Below, in pieces: positions 1 to 5,410 of a DNA stretch of 5,612 nucleotides. This DNA is from Actinomycetota bacterium (GTDB taxonomy: Bacteria > Actinomycetota > Thermoleophilia > Miltoncostaeales > Miltoncostaeaceae): assembly GCA_005788075.1 (NCBI GenBank), contig SXZC01000236.1:1-5612 (forward strand), written 5' to 3'. Positions within the stretch are counted from its first letter, which is position 1. Every line of letters begins with the position of its first letter. The position numbers and the translations under genes are program-made. Below the pieces are notes generated by a model, which saw only the letters and a program-made list of their open reading frames with translations, did not search any database and had not been told where the DNA came from.

Positions 1-1364
1 CCGGCCGGCCCGCCGAGGCGGCGGGTGACTCGGGCGTGGCGGCAATCGCCGCGGCGGTCGGACCGGCGGGCGCGGGTGACACGGCGCTGGTCGTGCGCGC
101 GGCCCACGGGTCGGCGCTCGACCCCGCCGTGGCAGAGCCCATCGCCCGCCTGGCCCTCGTGGCCGGCATGGGCATCGCCGGGGCACGGGCGGTGGCGCGC
201 ACGTCCCAGCTGGTGGAGAGCGGGATGACCATCGGCAGCGGACTGGAGCTCGACACGGTGCTGCGGCGCCTGCTCGAGTCGGCACGCCGCGTGGTGGGTG
301 CCCGCTACGCGGCGCTCGGCGTGCTCTCATCGGAAGGCGACGGCCTCGCGCGCTTCATCTGGTCGGGCATCGACGACCTCACGGCGATGAACATCGGGCG
401 GCTTCCGGGTGGCAGGGGCCTGCTGGGACGCCTCATCACCGACCCGCGACCGCTGCGCGTGGAGCGCATCGGCGCGCACCCCTCATCGGCGGGCTTCCCG
501 CCGGGGCATCCGCCGATGCAGACCTTCCTCGGCGTGCCCGTGGTGCTGGGCGACGACGTGTACGGCAACCTTTACCTCACCGATCGCGAGGCGGGGGCCT
601 TCACGGAGGAGGACGAGCGGCTCGCCGTGGTGCTGGCGGCGCAGGCCGCGGTGGCCATCGCGAACGCGCGATCGGTCGCAGACGAGCGCGCGCGCCTGGC
701 GGAGTCGGCGGCGCTTGCAGCGGCGCGCGAGCGCGAGCAGGCGGCGGCCGAGGGCCACCGGCGGGCGATCCGCGCCCAGGAGGCCGAGAGGGTGCGCGTG
801 GCCCGTGAGCTCCACGACGAGACCGGCCAGGTGCTCGCGGCCATCGCCCTCGAGATGCGCGCGCTCGAGGAGCACGTGGACGACGACGGCCGCGAGCGGC
901 TGGCCGCCGCGCGGAGATCGCTTGCCGAGGCCACCACCGCCCTCCGTGACCTGGCCCTGCGCCTGCGGCCGTCAGGCCTCGAGGAGCACGGGCTGGCCAG
1001 CGCCATCGAGCGCCAGGCCGATCGCCTGCGCATGGAGCCGGGCATCACGGTGGACGTGTCGGTGGAGCACATGCCCGAGCTGGGCGAGGAAGCCGAGATC
1101 ACGGTGTTCCGCGTGGTGCAGGAGGCGCTCACGAACATCCAGCGCCATGCGCAGGCGCGTCATGCGAGCGTGCTGGTGCGCAGGCTCCCCGGGCGGCTGC
1201 GGGTGATCATCGAGGATGACGGCGTGGGCTTTGATCCAGATGCCGACACCGATCGCCTTGGCCTCGCGGGCATCCGCGAACGCGTGGCATTGCTGGAGGG
1301 CACGGCCACGCTGGAATCGTGCCCCGGCGAGGGCACGACCCTGGTGGTGGAGATCCCCGCCTAG
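1..1364 (+). CDS. GAF-domain sensor histidine kinase, DosS/DosT-like GAF (5' partial)
   Basis: Cytoplasmic sensor kinase that would autophosphorylate a histidine and pass the phosphate to a NarL/FixJ-type response regulator. The frame is open from base 3 to the TAG at 1362-1364. A GTG at 36 lacks a clear Shine-Dalgarno, and the residues around it look like the tail of a preceding GAF domain, so I treat the gene as cut by the window edge. Counting from that GTG: GAF about 70-212, charged helical linker 213-247, HisKA_3 dimerisation domain about 250-317 with phospho-acceptor His260 in ARELHDETGQ, then HATPase about 357-441 with N-box Asn367, G1 box EDDGVGFD (Asp395) and G2 box LGLAGIRER (408-416). 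All catalytic boxes are intact. No transmembrane span is visible. The GAF contains GHPPMQTFLGVPV and GNLYLTD, matching the DosS/DevS haem GAF pattern. No response regulator gene follows; the partner may lie upstream or elsewhere. Kinase class is very sure; haem binding is inference. Confidence 0.93.
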   Translation, partial: GRPAEAAGDSGVAAIAAAVGPAGAGDTALVVRAAHGSALDPAVAEPIARLALVAGMGIAGARAVARTSQLVESGMTIGSGLELDTVLRRLLESARRVVGARYAALGVLSSEGDGLARFIWSGIDDLTAMNIGRLPGGRGLLGRLITDPRPLRVERIGAHPSSAGFPPGHPPMQTFLGVPVVLGDDVYGNLYLTDREAGAFTEEDERLAVVLAAQAAVAIANARSVADERARLAESAALAAAREREQAAAEGHRRAIRAQEAERVRVARELHDETGQVLAAIALEMRALEEHVDDDGRERLAAARRSLAEATTALRDLALRLRPSGLEEHGLASAIERQADRLRMEPGITVDVSVEHMPELGEEAEITVFRVVQEALTNIQRHAQARHASVLVRRLPGRLRVIIEDDGVGFDPDADTDRLGLAGIRERVALLEGTATLESCPGEGTTLVVEIPA

Positions 1365-1552
1365 ACGGCCGTGGCCGCGTCGGCGCGATCACGCAGGGTC
1401 ATCATCCGCTCCCACGCCTTCTCCTCGGCCGCGGCGTGGGCCTCGGCGTCGGCGTAGAGGTGAGACCCGCGCGAGATGGCCAGGTAATCGGCCATGGCCC
1501 GCTCGAGCTCCTCATGCGCGTTGCGGAACTGGTAGGCGACTTCTGCGGTCAT
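1361..1552 (-). CDS. Small helical protein of unknown function (63 aa)
   Basis: I do not recognise this family. The ATG at 1552 is preceded by GGGAG (complement of 1563-1567) with a 10-base spacer. The product is charged and alanine-rich, with no signal peptide or membrane span, and should be mostly alpha-helical: a first helix around residues 2-27 (AYQFRNAHEELERAMADYLA), a short turn containing RGSHLYAD, then a second helix about 35-60 ending near RMMTLRDRAD. A helical-hairpin or coiled-coil dimer is a reasonable guess. It lies 39 bases after the phosphoesterase stop on the same strand, so it may be the last gene of the fabI transcript. Its TAG stop (complement of 1361-1363) shares three bases with the TAG of the convergent kinase. 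The balanced amino-acid content, unlike the Arg/Pro-rich shadow frames nearby, supports a real gene. Confidence 0.62.
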   Translation of the reverse strand: MTAEVAYQFRNAHEELERAMADYLAISRGSHLYADAEAHAAAEEKAWERMMTLRDRADAATAV

Positions 1553-1591
1553 CTCGGCAGTGCTCCCGCGTAGGGGTTCCGTGGGAGGAAG

Positions 1592-2230
1592 TTAACGCTC
1601 GCCCCGGACGTCACGCAGCAGCACGCGCTCCACCCGCATCCCCCGCGGGCCGACCTCGACGATGCCCACCGACGACGCCCGCTCATCGTCGGACATCCCG
1701 GCGCGAAACCGCATGTATGCACGGCCTTTTATGCCCGTGCGCTCGCTGGCATCGCGCTCCTCGGGGATGTACACGGCACCCGGCGAGAACACCCGGGTGC
1801 CCCCCACCTCGGTGTCCACGGGCATGTGCAGGTGCCCGTGCACCACGAGGTCCACGGGCCCCACGCGGCGGATCATGTGGCGGTGCAGGCCGAGCAGCAC
1901 CGCGCGGCGCCTCACGAGGCTCAGCCCCGCCGCCGGCATCTCGATGGCACGGCTGCGCCGGCCATGCACCAGGCCGATGCGCCGTCCGCGCACGCGCACC
2001 ACCCGTTCGCGCGGAAGGTCGATTCCGGCGAGCCGATCGTGATCGCCCTGCACGGCCACCACCGGCGCGATGCGCTCCAGCTCGTCGAGCACGCTCGTGC
2101 ACGTGAGGTCGCCGGCATGCAGGATGAGCTGGCAGCCCTCGAGGGCGGCCGGCACCTCGGGTGGCAACGCGGGCAGCACCTCGCCCACGTGCGTGTCGGC
2201 GACCACGCCGATGCGGACGGTGTCGCTCAG
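1592..2230 (-). CDS. YfcE/MJ0936-like calcineurin-fold metallophosphoesterase
   Basis: Cytoplasmic two-metal phosphoesterase of the YfcE/MJ0936 group; the physiological substrate cannot be read from sequence. With the proposed start the protein has 212 residues, somewhat longer than E. coli YfcE (about 184). Metal motifs appear in order: Asp12 and His14 in VADTH, Asp41 in HAGDLT, Asp63-His64-Asp65 in QGDHD (usually GNHD or GNCD), His89 in GLVHGR, and His131/His133/His135 in VVHGHLHMP, followed by FSPGAVYIPEE in place of the usual NPGS turn. The start is unusual: no ATG, GTG or TTG lies between the preceding frame's coding sequence and the first beta strand (RIGVVADTH). The only plausible codon is CTG at 2230-2228, which overlaps the fabI TGA stop as CTGA, suggesting translational coupling. 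The frame stays open upstream inside fabI, but that part is Arg/Gly-rich shadow sequence. The next GTG would cut into the first beta strand. Family is sure; exact start is less so. Confidence 0.88.
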   Translation of the reverse strand: MSDTVRIGVVADTHVGEVLPALPPEVPAALEGCQLILHAGDLTCTSVLDELERIAPVVAVQGDHDRLAGIDLPRERVVRVRGRRIGLVHGRRSRAIEMPAAGLSLVRRRAVLLGLHRHMIRRVGPVDLVVHGHLHMPVDTEVGGTRVFSPGAVYIPEERDASERTGIKGRAYMRFRAGMSDDERASSVGIVEVGPRGMRVERVLLRDVRGER

Positions 2231-3009
2231 ATGGCCATCGCGTGGTAGCCGGCATCCACGTGCAGGGTCTCGCCGGTCACCGCCCGCGCCAGATCCGAGC
2301 ACAGGAACAGCGCCGCGTCGGCAACCTCGTCGGCGTCGATCGCACGGCGCAGCGGCGATCGCTCGATGGCGTTGTCCACCATGTCGCCGAAGCCGGGGAT
2401 GCCCCTCGCGGCGAGGGTGCGCACCGGACCGGCCGACAGGGCGTTCACGCGCACGTTGTCCGGGCCCATGTCCCAGGCGAGGTAGCGCACGATGCTCTCG
2501 AGGGCAGACTTGGCGATGCCCATCACGTTGTAGCCGGGCACCGCGCGCTCGGCCGCCACGTAGCTCATCGTCACGATGGCGCCACCACCGGCCTGGCGCA
2601 TGTGCGGCTCCACGCGCTCGGCGAGCCGCTTCAGCGACCACGACGAGATGTCGAGTGCCAGTTGGAAGCCGTCATCCGACACCTCCATGAACCGTCCGCC
2701 GAGGTCCTCCACCTTCCCGAAGGCCACGGCGTGCACGAGGATGTCGATGCCGCCGAGCGCCTCGGCCGTGCCGGCCACGGCCGCATCGAGCTCGGCGTCG
2801 TCGGTCACGTCGAGGGGCAGCACTGGCACCGGGCCGTTCGACAGCTCACCGGCCAGCTTGCGCACGTCCTTCTCCACCCGCTCGCCCTGGAAGGTCAGCG
2901 CCACGCGCGCCCCTTCCTCATCGAGCCGCCGCGCGATGGCCCACGCGATGCTGCGCTTGTTGGCCACCCCCACGACGAGCGCCCGCTTGCCCTCGACGAT
3001 CCCGCTCAC
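2227..3009 (-). CDS. fabI: Enoyl-[acyl-carrier-protein] reductase FabI
   Basis: NAD(P)H-dependent reductase that performs the last step of each type II fatty-acid elongation cycle, reducing trans-2-enoyl-ACP to acyl-ACP in the cytoplasm. The product has 260 residues (E. coli FabI has 262). Rossmann motif Gly14-x5-Ser20-x3-Ala24 (VVGVANKRSIAWA) is of the FabI type. Catalytic Tyr160 and Lys167 show the FabI Y-x6-K spacing in PGYNVMGIAKSALE, with the accessory Tyr150 in MSYVAAERAVPG. Downstream, NALSAGPVRTLAARGI and FLCSDL...VTGETLHVDAG match classical FabI and not InhA. The start is GTG at 3009, with GGGGGA (complement of 3016-3021) six bases upstream. The frame stays open much further upstream, but that part is antisense to copCD and is not coding. 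First gene of a leftward unit; its TGA stop overlaps the proposed CTG start of the phosphoesterase. Ala96 occupies the position of E. coli Gly93, as in S. aureus FabI. Confidence 0.97.
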   Translation of the reverse strand: MSGIVEGKRALVVGVANKRSIAWAIARRLDEEGARVALTFQGERVEKDVRKLAGELSNGPVPVLPLDVTDDAELDAAVAGTAEALGGIDILVHAVAFGKVEDLGGRFMEVSDDGFQLALDISSWSLKRLAERVEPHMRQAGGGAIVTMSYVAAERAVPGYNVMGIAKSALESIVRYLAWDMGPDNVRVNALSAGPVRTLAARGIPGFGDMVDNAIERSPLRRAIDADEVADAALFLCSDLARAVTGETLHVDAGYHAMAI

Positions 3010-3015
3010 GTGACA

Positions 3016-3021
3016 TCCCCC
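3016..3021 (-). promoter_or_regulatory. fabI ribosome binding site
   Basis: Read on the minus strand, GGGGGA sits six bases before the GTG at 3009. This fixes the fabI start at GTG and argues against the much longer open frame that continues upstream to about 3423. Confidence 0.7.
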
Positions 3022-3041
3022 GCGTTCTCCGGCTGACCGCA

Positions 3042-3055
3042 GCAGGCTAGCCTGC
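3042..3055. repeat. Perfect 14-bp palindrome, candidate operator
   Basis: GCAGGCTAGCCTGC equals its own reverse complement. It lies in the short divergent gap, six bases before the copCD GTG codon. The lack of a loop argues against a terminator hairpin and for a dimeric protein-binding site. It does not resemble the CueR or CsoR operator forms that I know, so no regulator can be named. Perfect symmetry of this length in 52 bases is unlikely by chance, though high GC content raises the background. Confidence 0.5.
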
Positions 3056-3061
3056 GAGGCC

Positions 3062-4510
3062 GTGCGATTCCCCGCCACGCCACTGACGAGGGCCCTCACG
3101 ATGCTGGCGCTCGCCCTGCTCGCCGCGCTGGCATTCGCGCCCGGTGCCATGGCGCACGCCCTCGTGGAGCAGATCTCCCCCGCCGACCGCGCGCGGCTCG
3201 ATTCCGGCCCCGGCCGCGTGGAGGTGCGCTTCACCGAGCCGGTGCAACTGCTGCAGCAGTCCGACCTGACGGTGGTCGATGCCCGGGGCGAGACCGTGAG
3301 CAGCGGCCCGGGAACCGTGCAGCAGGCCGATGCCGCGGTGATCGAGGTGCCCGTTCGCCCGCGCCTCGCGCCGGGGTCGTACACCGTGCGCTGGCGGGTG
3401 GTGTCGTCCGACGGCCACATCATCCCGGGGGCGTCGGTGTTCGCGGTGGGCGACGTCCCGCTCGCCGCCCCCTACCTCGGCGGCCCCGGCGGTGGAACCG
3501 GCCCCACCGAGACATCCGCGTGGTCGGTCACCGCCCGCTGGGTGGAGCTCGTGGGAATCGGGGGGCTGCTGGCGCTGCTGCTGTTCCGGGTGCTCGTGTG
3601 GCGGTCCGCCTGGCGGCCACCGCCCCGCATGCCCGACGGCGAGCGCGACGCCGCGCTCTCGTGGGCGCGCGACGCCTGGTGGATCGGCTTCGGGGCCCTG
3701 GCGCTGGTGGCGCTGGTGGGCGAAGCCCTCGTGCTGGTGGTGAAGACCGCGGCATCGATGGGCACGAGCGTATGGGGTGCACTCGCCGACCCGGCGGGCA
3801 TCGTGCGCGTGCTCGCCGACACGCGCTTCGGTGACCTGCTCCAGGTGCGCACCCTCGCCCTCTTCGTGCTGTTCGCGCTGGGGGTGTGGAGGTTCCTCGT
3901 GGAATACCGCAGCGATGATGCCCCCGAGCCGCGCGATGCCGACGGCGGCCTCTGGCCGATGCTCGTGATGATGGTGCCTGCGCTCGTGGCCATCGGATCG
4001 CTCTCGGCGCAGGGGCACGCATCCACCACCGGCACCCCCGCGCTGCAGGTGCCGGTGGACGCCCTGCACGCCGCCATGGCGAGCGCCTGGATCGGCTGCC
4101 TCGCCATCGTGGCCGTGTACCTGCTGCGCCTTCCCCGCGTGGCCGGCACCGGGGGACGCCTCGTGGGAGGCCTCGCCCTCGCGCGCTTCTCGGCGCTGGC
4201 GGTGATCGCCGTGGCCCTGCTCGTGGCCAGCGGCGTGGTGCGCGCGTTCGGGCAGATGAGCTCGCCCGCCGACCTGTGGGAGACCTCCTACGGCTGGACG
4301 ATCCTCGTGAAGATCGGCCTGCTCGCCGTGGCGATCGTGCTCGCGCTGCGCGCGCGGCGCGTGGTGAGCGCGCTGCGCCGCCGACCCGGGCCGCCCAACA
4401 CGGCCACCCTGGCCCTCGTGCGCCGCAACGCGTGGGTGGAGGTGGGGATCACCCTGGTGATCGTCGCGTTCTCGGCCCTGCTCGTGGGGCAGGTTCCCCC
4501 CATCTCATGA
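3062..4510 (+). CDS. CopC-CopD fusion: exported copper-binding domain plus membrane copper transport domain
   Basis: Single polypeptide (482 aa) joining an extracytoplasmic CopC beta-sandwich to a CopD-type membrane domain, inferred to bind and import or route copper. Residues 1-31 form a signal peptide (Arg2 and Arg10, hydrophobic core 14-27, cleavage after AMA). Cleavage would leave His32 as the mature N-terminus. His32, Asp117 and His119 (SSDGH motif) match the Cu(II) ligand set His1-Asp-His of CopC; no Met-rich Cu(I) site is seen. CopC ends near 132 and a Gly/Pro-rich linker (138-150) leads to about eight membrane spans near 156-178, 205-228, 262-280, 298-314, 335-356, 366-392, 411-430 and 457-477. 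His319 and His336 lie in the CopD-conserved region. I keep GTG 3062 because it supplies the positive n-region. ATG 3101 has a better ribosome site (GAGGG, 3088-3092, spacer 8) but would give an uncharged signal peptide. The stop overlaps sixA. Confidence 0.92.
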   Translation: MRFPATPLTRALTMLALALLAALAFAPGAMAHALVEQISPADRARLDSGPGRVEVRFTEPVQLLQQSDLTVVDARGETVSSGPGTVQQADAAVIEVPVRPRLAPGSYTVRWRVVSSDGHIIPGASVFAVGDVPLAAPYLGGPGGGTGPTETSAWSVTARWVELVGIGGLLALLLFRVLVWRSAWRPPPRMPDGERDAALSWARDAWWIGFGALALVALVGEALVLVVKTAASMGTSVWGALADPAGIVRVLADTRFGDLLQVRTLALFVLFALGVWRFLVEYRSDDAPEPRDADGGLWPMLVMMVPALVAIGSLSAQGHASTTGTPALQVPVDALHAAMASAWIGCLAIVAVYLLRLPRVAGTGGRLVGGLALARFSALAVIAVALLVASGVVRAFGQMSSPADLWETSYGWTILVKIGLLAVAIVLALRARRVVSALRRRPGPPNTATLALVRRNAWVEVGITLVIVAFSALLVGQVPPIS

Positions 4511-4995
4511 CCACGCTCGTGCTCATGCGCCACGGCGTGGCCGAGGAGGACCACCCGGATGGCGACGCCGCGCGTCGCCTCACCGAGGACGGGCTCGCGC
4601 GCGCAGGGCGTGCGGCGCAGGGCCTGGTGGCGCTGGGCGTGCGCCCCGACGTGGTGGTCACGAGCCCGCTCGTGCGCTGCCGGCAGACCGCCGAGCTCGT
4701 GGCGGCCGCGGCGGGATGCCCGCTACGGGAGGACGCCCGGCTCGCGCCCGGCACGAGCGCGTCCGACCTGCTCGAGCTGCTTGTCGAGCACCCCGATGCC
4801 GGCACGCTGCTCGCGTGCACCCACCAGCCCGGGCTCACCTACGCGCTGGCCGACCTCACCGGATGCGGGCAGATCGGCTTCCGGCGCCCGGGTGCCGCCG
4901 TGGTCGACATGGAGGCGCCGCGGCTCGGCGCCGGGCGGCTCGTGGCCGTGCTGCCCCCGCGCATCCTGCGCGCGGCAGCCGGGCCCCGGTCGTAG
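4507..4995 (+). CDS. sixA: SixA-like phosphohistidine phosphatase, histidine phosphatase superfamily
   Basis: Cytoplasmic phosphatase of the histidine phosphatase (phosphoglycerate-mutase-like) superfamily, closest in size and motifs to SixA. The family removes phosphate from phosphohistidine in signalling proteins; the E. coli enzyme acts on an HPt domain or on PTS proteins, but the target here is unknown. The protein has 162 residues, close to E. coli SixA (161). Catalytic motif LVLMRHG carries Arg8 and nucleophile His9; SPLVRCRQTAE supplies Arg57; CTHQPGL supplies the second histidine, His106. The compact build without extra insertions favours SixA over mutases or CobC. The ATG at 4507 overlaps the copCD TGA (ATGA), and the ribosome site is weak, so translation is probably coupled. 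An open frame continues upstream to 4276, but that part is out of frame with the real copCD gene. Superfamily is certain; the SixA assignment is likely. Confidence 0.87.
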   Translation: MTTLVLMRHGVAEEDHPDGDAARRLTEDGLARAGRAAQGLVALGVRPDVVVTSPLVRCRQTAELVAAAAGCPLREDARLAPGTSASDLLELLVEHPDAGTLLACTHQPGLTYALADLTGCGQIGFRRPGAAVVDMEAPRLGAGRLVAVLPPRILRAAAGPRS

Positions 4996-5004
4996 GAGCG
5001 ATCC

Positions 5005-5409
5005 CTAGGAGCCGGGTGCGCTGATGACCACCGGCACGATCGACCGGTGGAACAGCGCGAGGGGCTCGCCGTCGAGCACGGCCGGCCCCTTCTCCTCGAT
5101 GAGGAGGAGCATCTGCCGGCGCTCCTCGCGGCGCTTCTCGAAGAGCATCTCCCAGCCCTTGGCCTCGCCGTCGCGCTCGTTGGACATCGCGAGGTGATGG
5201 AGCGTGTGCGACACGTGCTCCGTGGGCGTGGGATTGCCGAGGCGGTCGTGGGCGTCGAGCAGCAGCATCGCCCGCATCCACGAGGTGTCGGCGTTCTCAC
5301 GTGCGAAGCGGGTCCACTCCGGCGGCACGGCCTCCTCGATCGCGTCGACGATCTCGGCCCACACGGCCATGTCGGGGGCCGCGCCGTCGGTGGACTGCTC
5401 GGTGCTCAC
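5005..5409 (-). CDS. Conserved-looking hypothetical protein beside gltA (134 aa)
   Basis: I do not recognise the family. The GTG at 5409 follows the citrate synthase TGA after a single base, so the two are probably co-transcribed and translationally coupled. No clear Shine-Dalgarno is seen. An in-frame ATG at 5370 (Met14) is an alternative start with no better site. The protein is soluble, acidic at the N-terminus, with no signal peptide or membrane span. Residues 14-57 look helical and Trp-containing (AVWAEIVDAIEEAVPPEW). A His-rich stretch follows at 54-72 (His54, 65, 68, 71, 72; EHVSHTLHHLAM), then a strongly charged helix about 84-106 (EKRREERRQM), and a short C-terminal strand-like end (HRSIVPVVISAPGS). 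The histidines could bind metal, but no known motif is matched. Its composition is protein-like and unlike the shadow frames, and it fills the space between gltA and sixA exactly. Confidence 0.78.
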   Translation of the reverse strand: MSTEQSTDGAAPDMAVWAEIVDAIEEAVPPEWTRFARENADTSWMRAMLLLDAHDRLGNPTPTEHVSHTLHHLAMSNERDGEAKGWEMLFEKRREERRQMLLLIEEKGPAVLDGEPLALFHRSIVPVVISAPGS

Positions 5410-5410
5410 G

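Larger units (their letters stand above)
3010..3061. promoter_or_regulatory. Divergent fabI / copCD intergenic control region
   Basis: This 52-base gap between the divergent GTG starts of fabI and copCD must hold, or lie close to, promoters for both genes. It contains the fabI ribosome binding site and a 14-base palindrome at 3042-3055. A TANNNT hexamer (TAGCCT) is present on both strands inside the palindrome: plus strand 3048-3053 and minus strand 3049-3044. No convincing -35 box is visible for either direction. For copCD, the plus-strand hexamer ends eight bases before the GTG at 3062. That is about the spacing expected for a leaderless actinobacterial transcript, and would explain the poor Shine-Dalgarno there. 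The promoter assignment is inference from spacing alone. Confidence 0.45.

Noticed and set aside
1553..1591. The 39-base gap between phosphoesterase and small gene, checked for a terminator or promoter.
   Set aside because: Only a 4-base stem (TTCC/GGAA) and the ribosome site are visible; no -10/-35 pair or U-tract.
1592..2641. A 349-codon open frame that would give the phosphoesterase a long N-terminal extension.
   Set aside because: The extra 137 residues overlap fabI in another frame and are Arg/Gly/Ala-rich shadow sequence. The phosphoesterase fold begins at RIGVVADTH.
2716..2727. Ala96 of FabI at the position of E. coli Gly93, where substitutions confer triclosan resistance.
   Set aside because: Ala is the natural residue in other triclosan-sensitive FabI proteins such as that of S. 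aureus, so it is no evidence for resistance. The other contact positions (Met163, Phe207) are conserved.
2161..3036. Plus-strand open frame of 291 codons antisense to fabI, rich in His and Arg.
   Set aside because: The opposite strand encodes an unmistakable FabI across the same bases. Long antisense frames are expected in DNA this GC-rich.
2227..3423. A 398-codon open frame extending fabI upstream to 3423.
   Set aside because: The upstream 138 residues are antisense to the CopC coding region, Ser/Arg/Thr-rich and unlike any FabI N-terminus. The GTG at 3009 has a ribosome site and gives the family length.
3047..4069. Minus-strand open frame of 340 codons antisense to copCD, rich in His, Arg and Gly.
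   Set aside because: Its composition is the typical reverse shadow of a hydrophobic GC-rich gene, and the plus strand shows clear CopC and CopD motifs with membrane spans.
4276..4506. N-terminal extension of the SixA frame into the copCD gene.
   Set aside because: SixA proteins begin just before the LVLMRHG strand, and ATG 4507 supplies this start. The extension is Arg/Ala/Gly-rich shadow.
4975..5012. CCGGG/CCCGG inverted repeat and repeated TAGGAGC near the convergent sixA and hypothetical gene ends, considered as a terminator.
   Set aside because: The inverted repeat has a one-base loop, so it cannot form a good hairpin. There is no U-tract, and the TAGGAGC copies are direct, not inverted.
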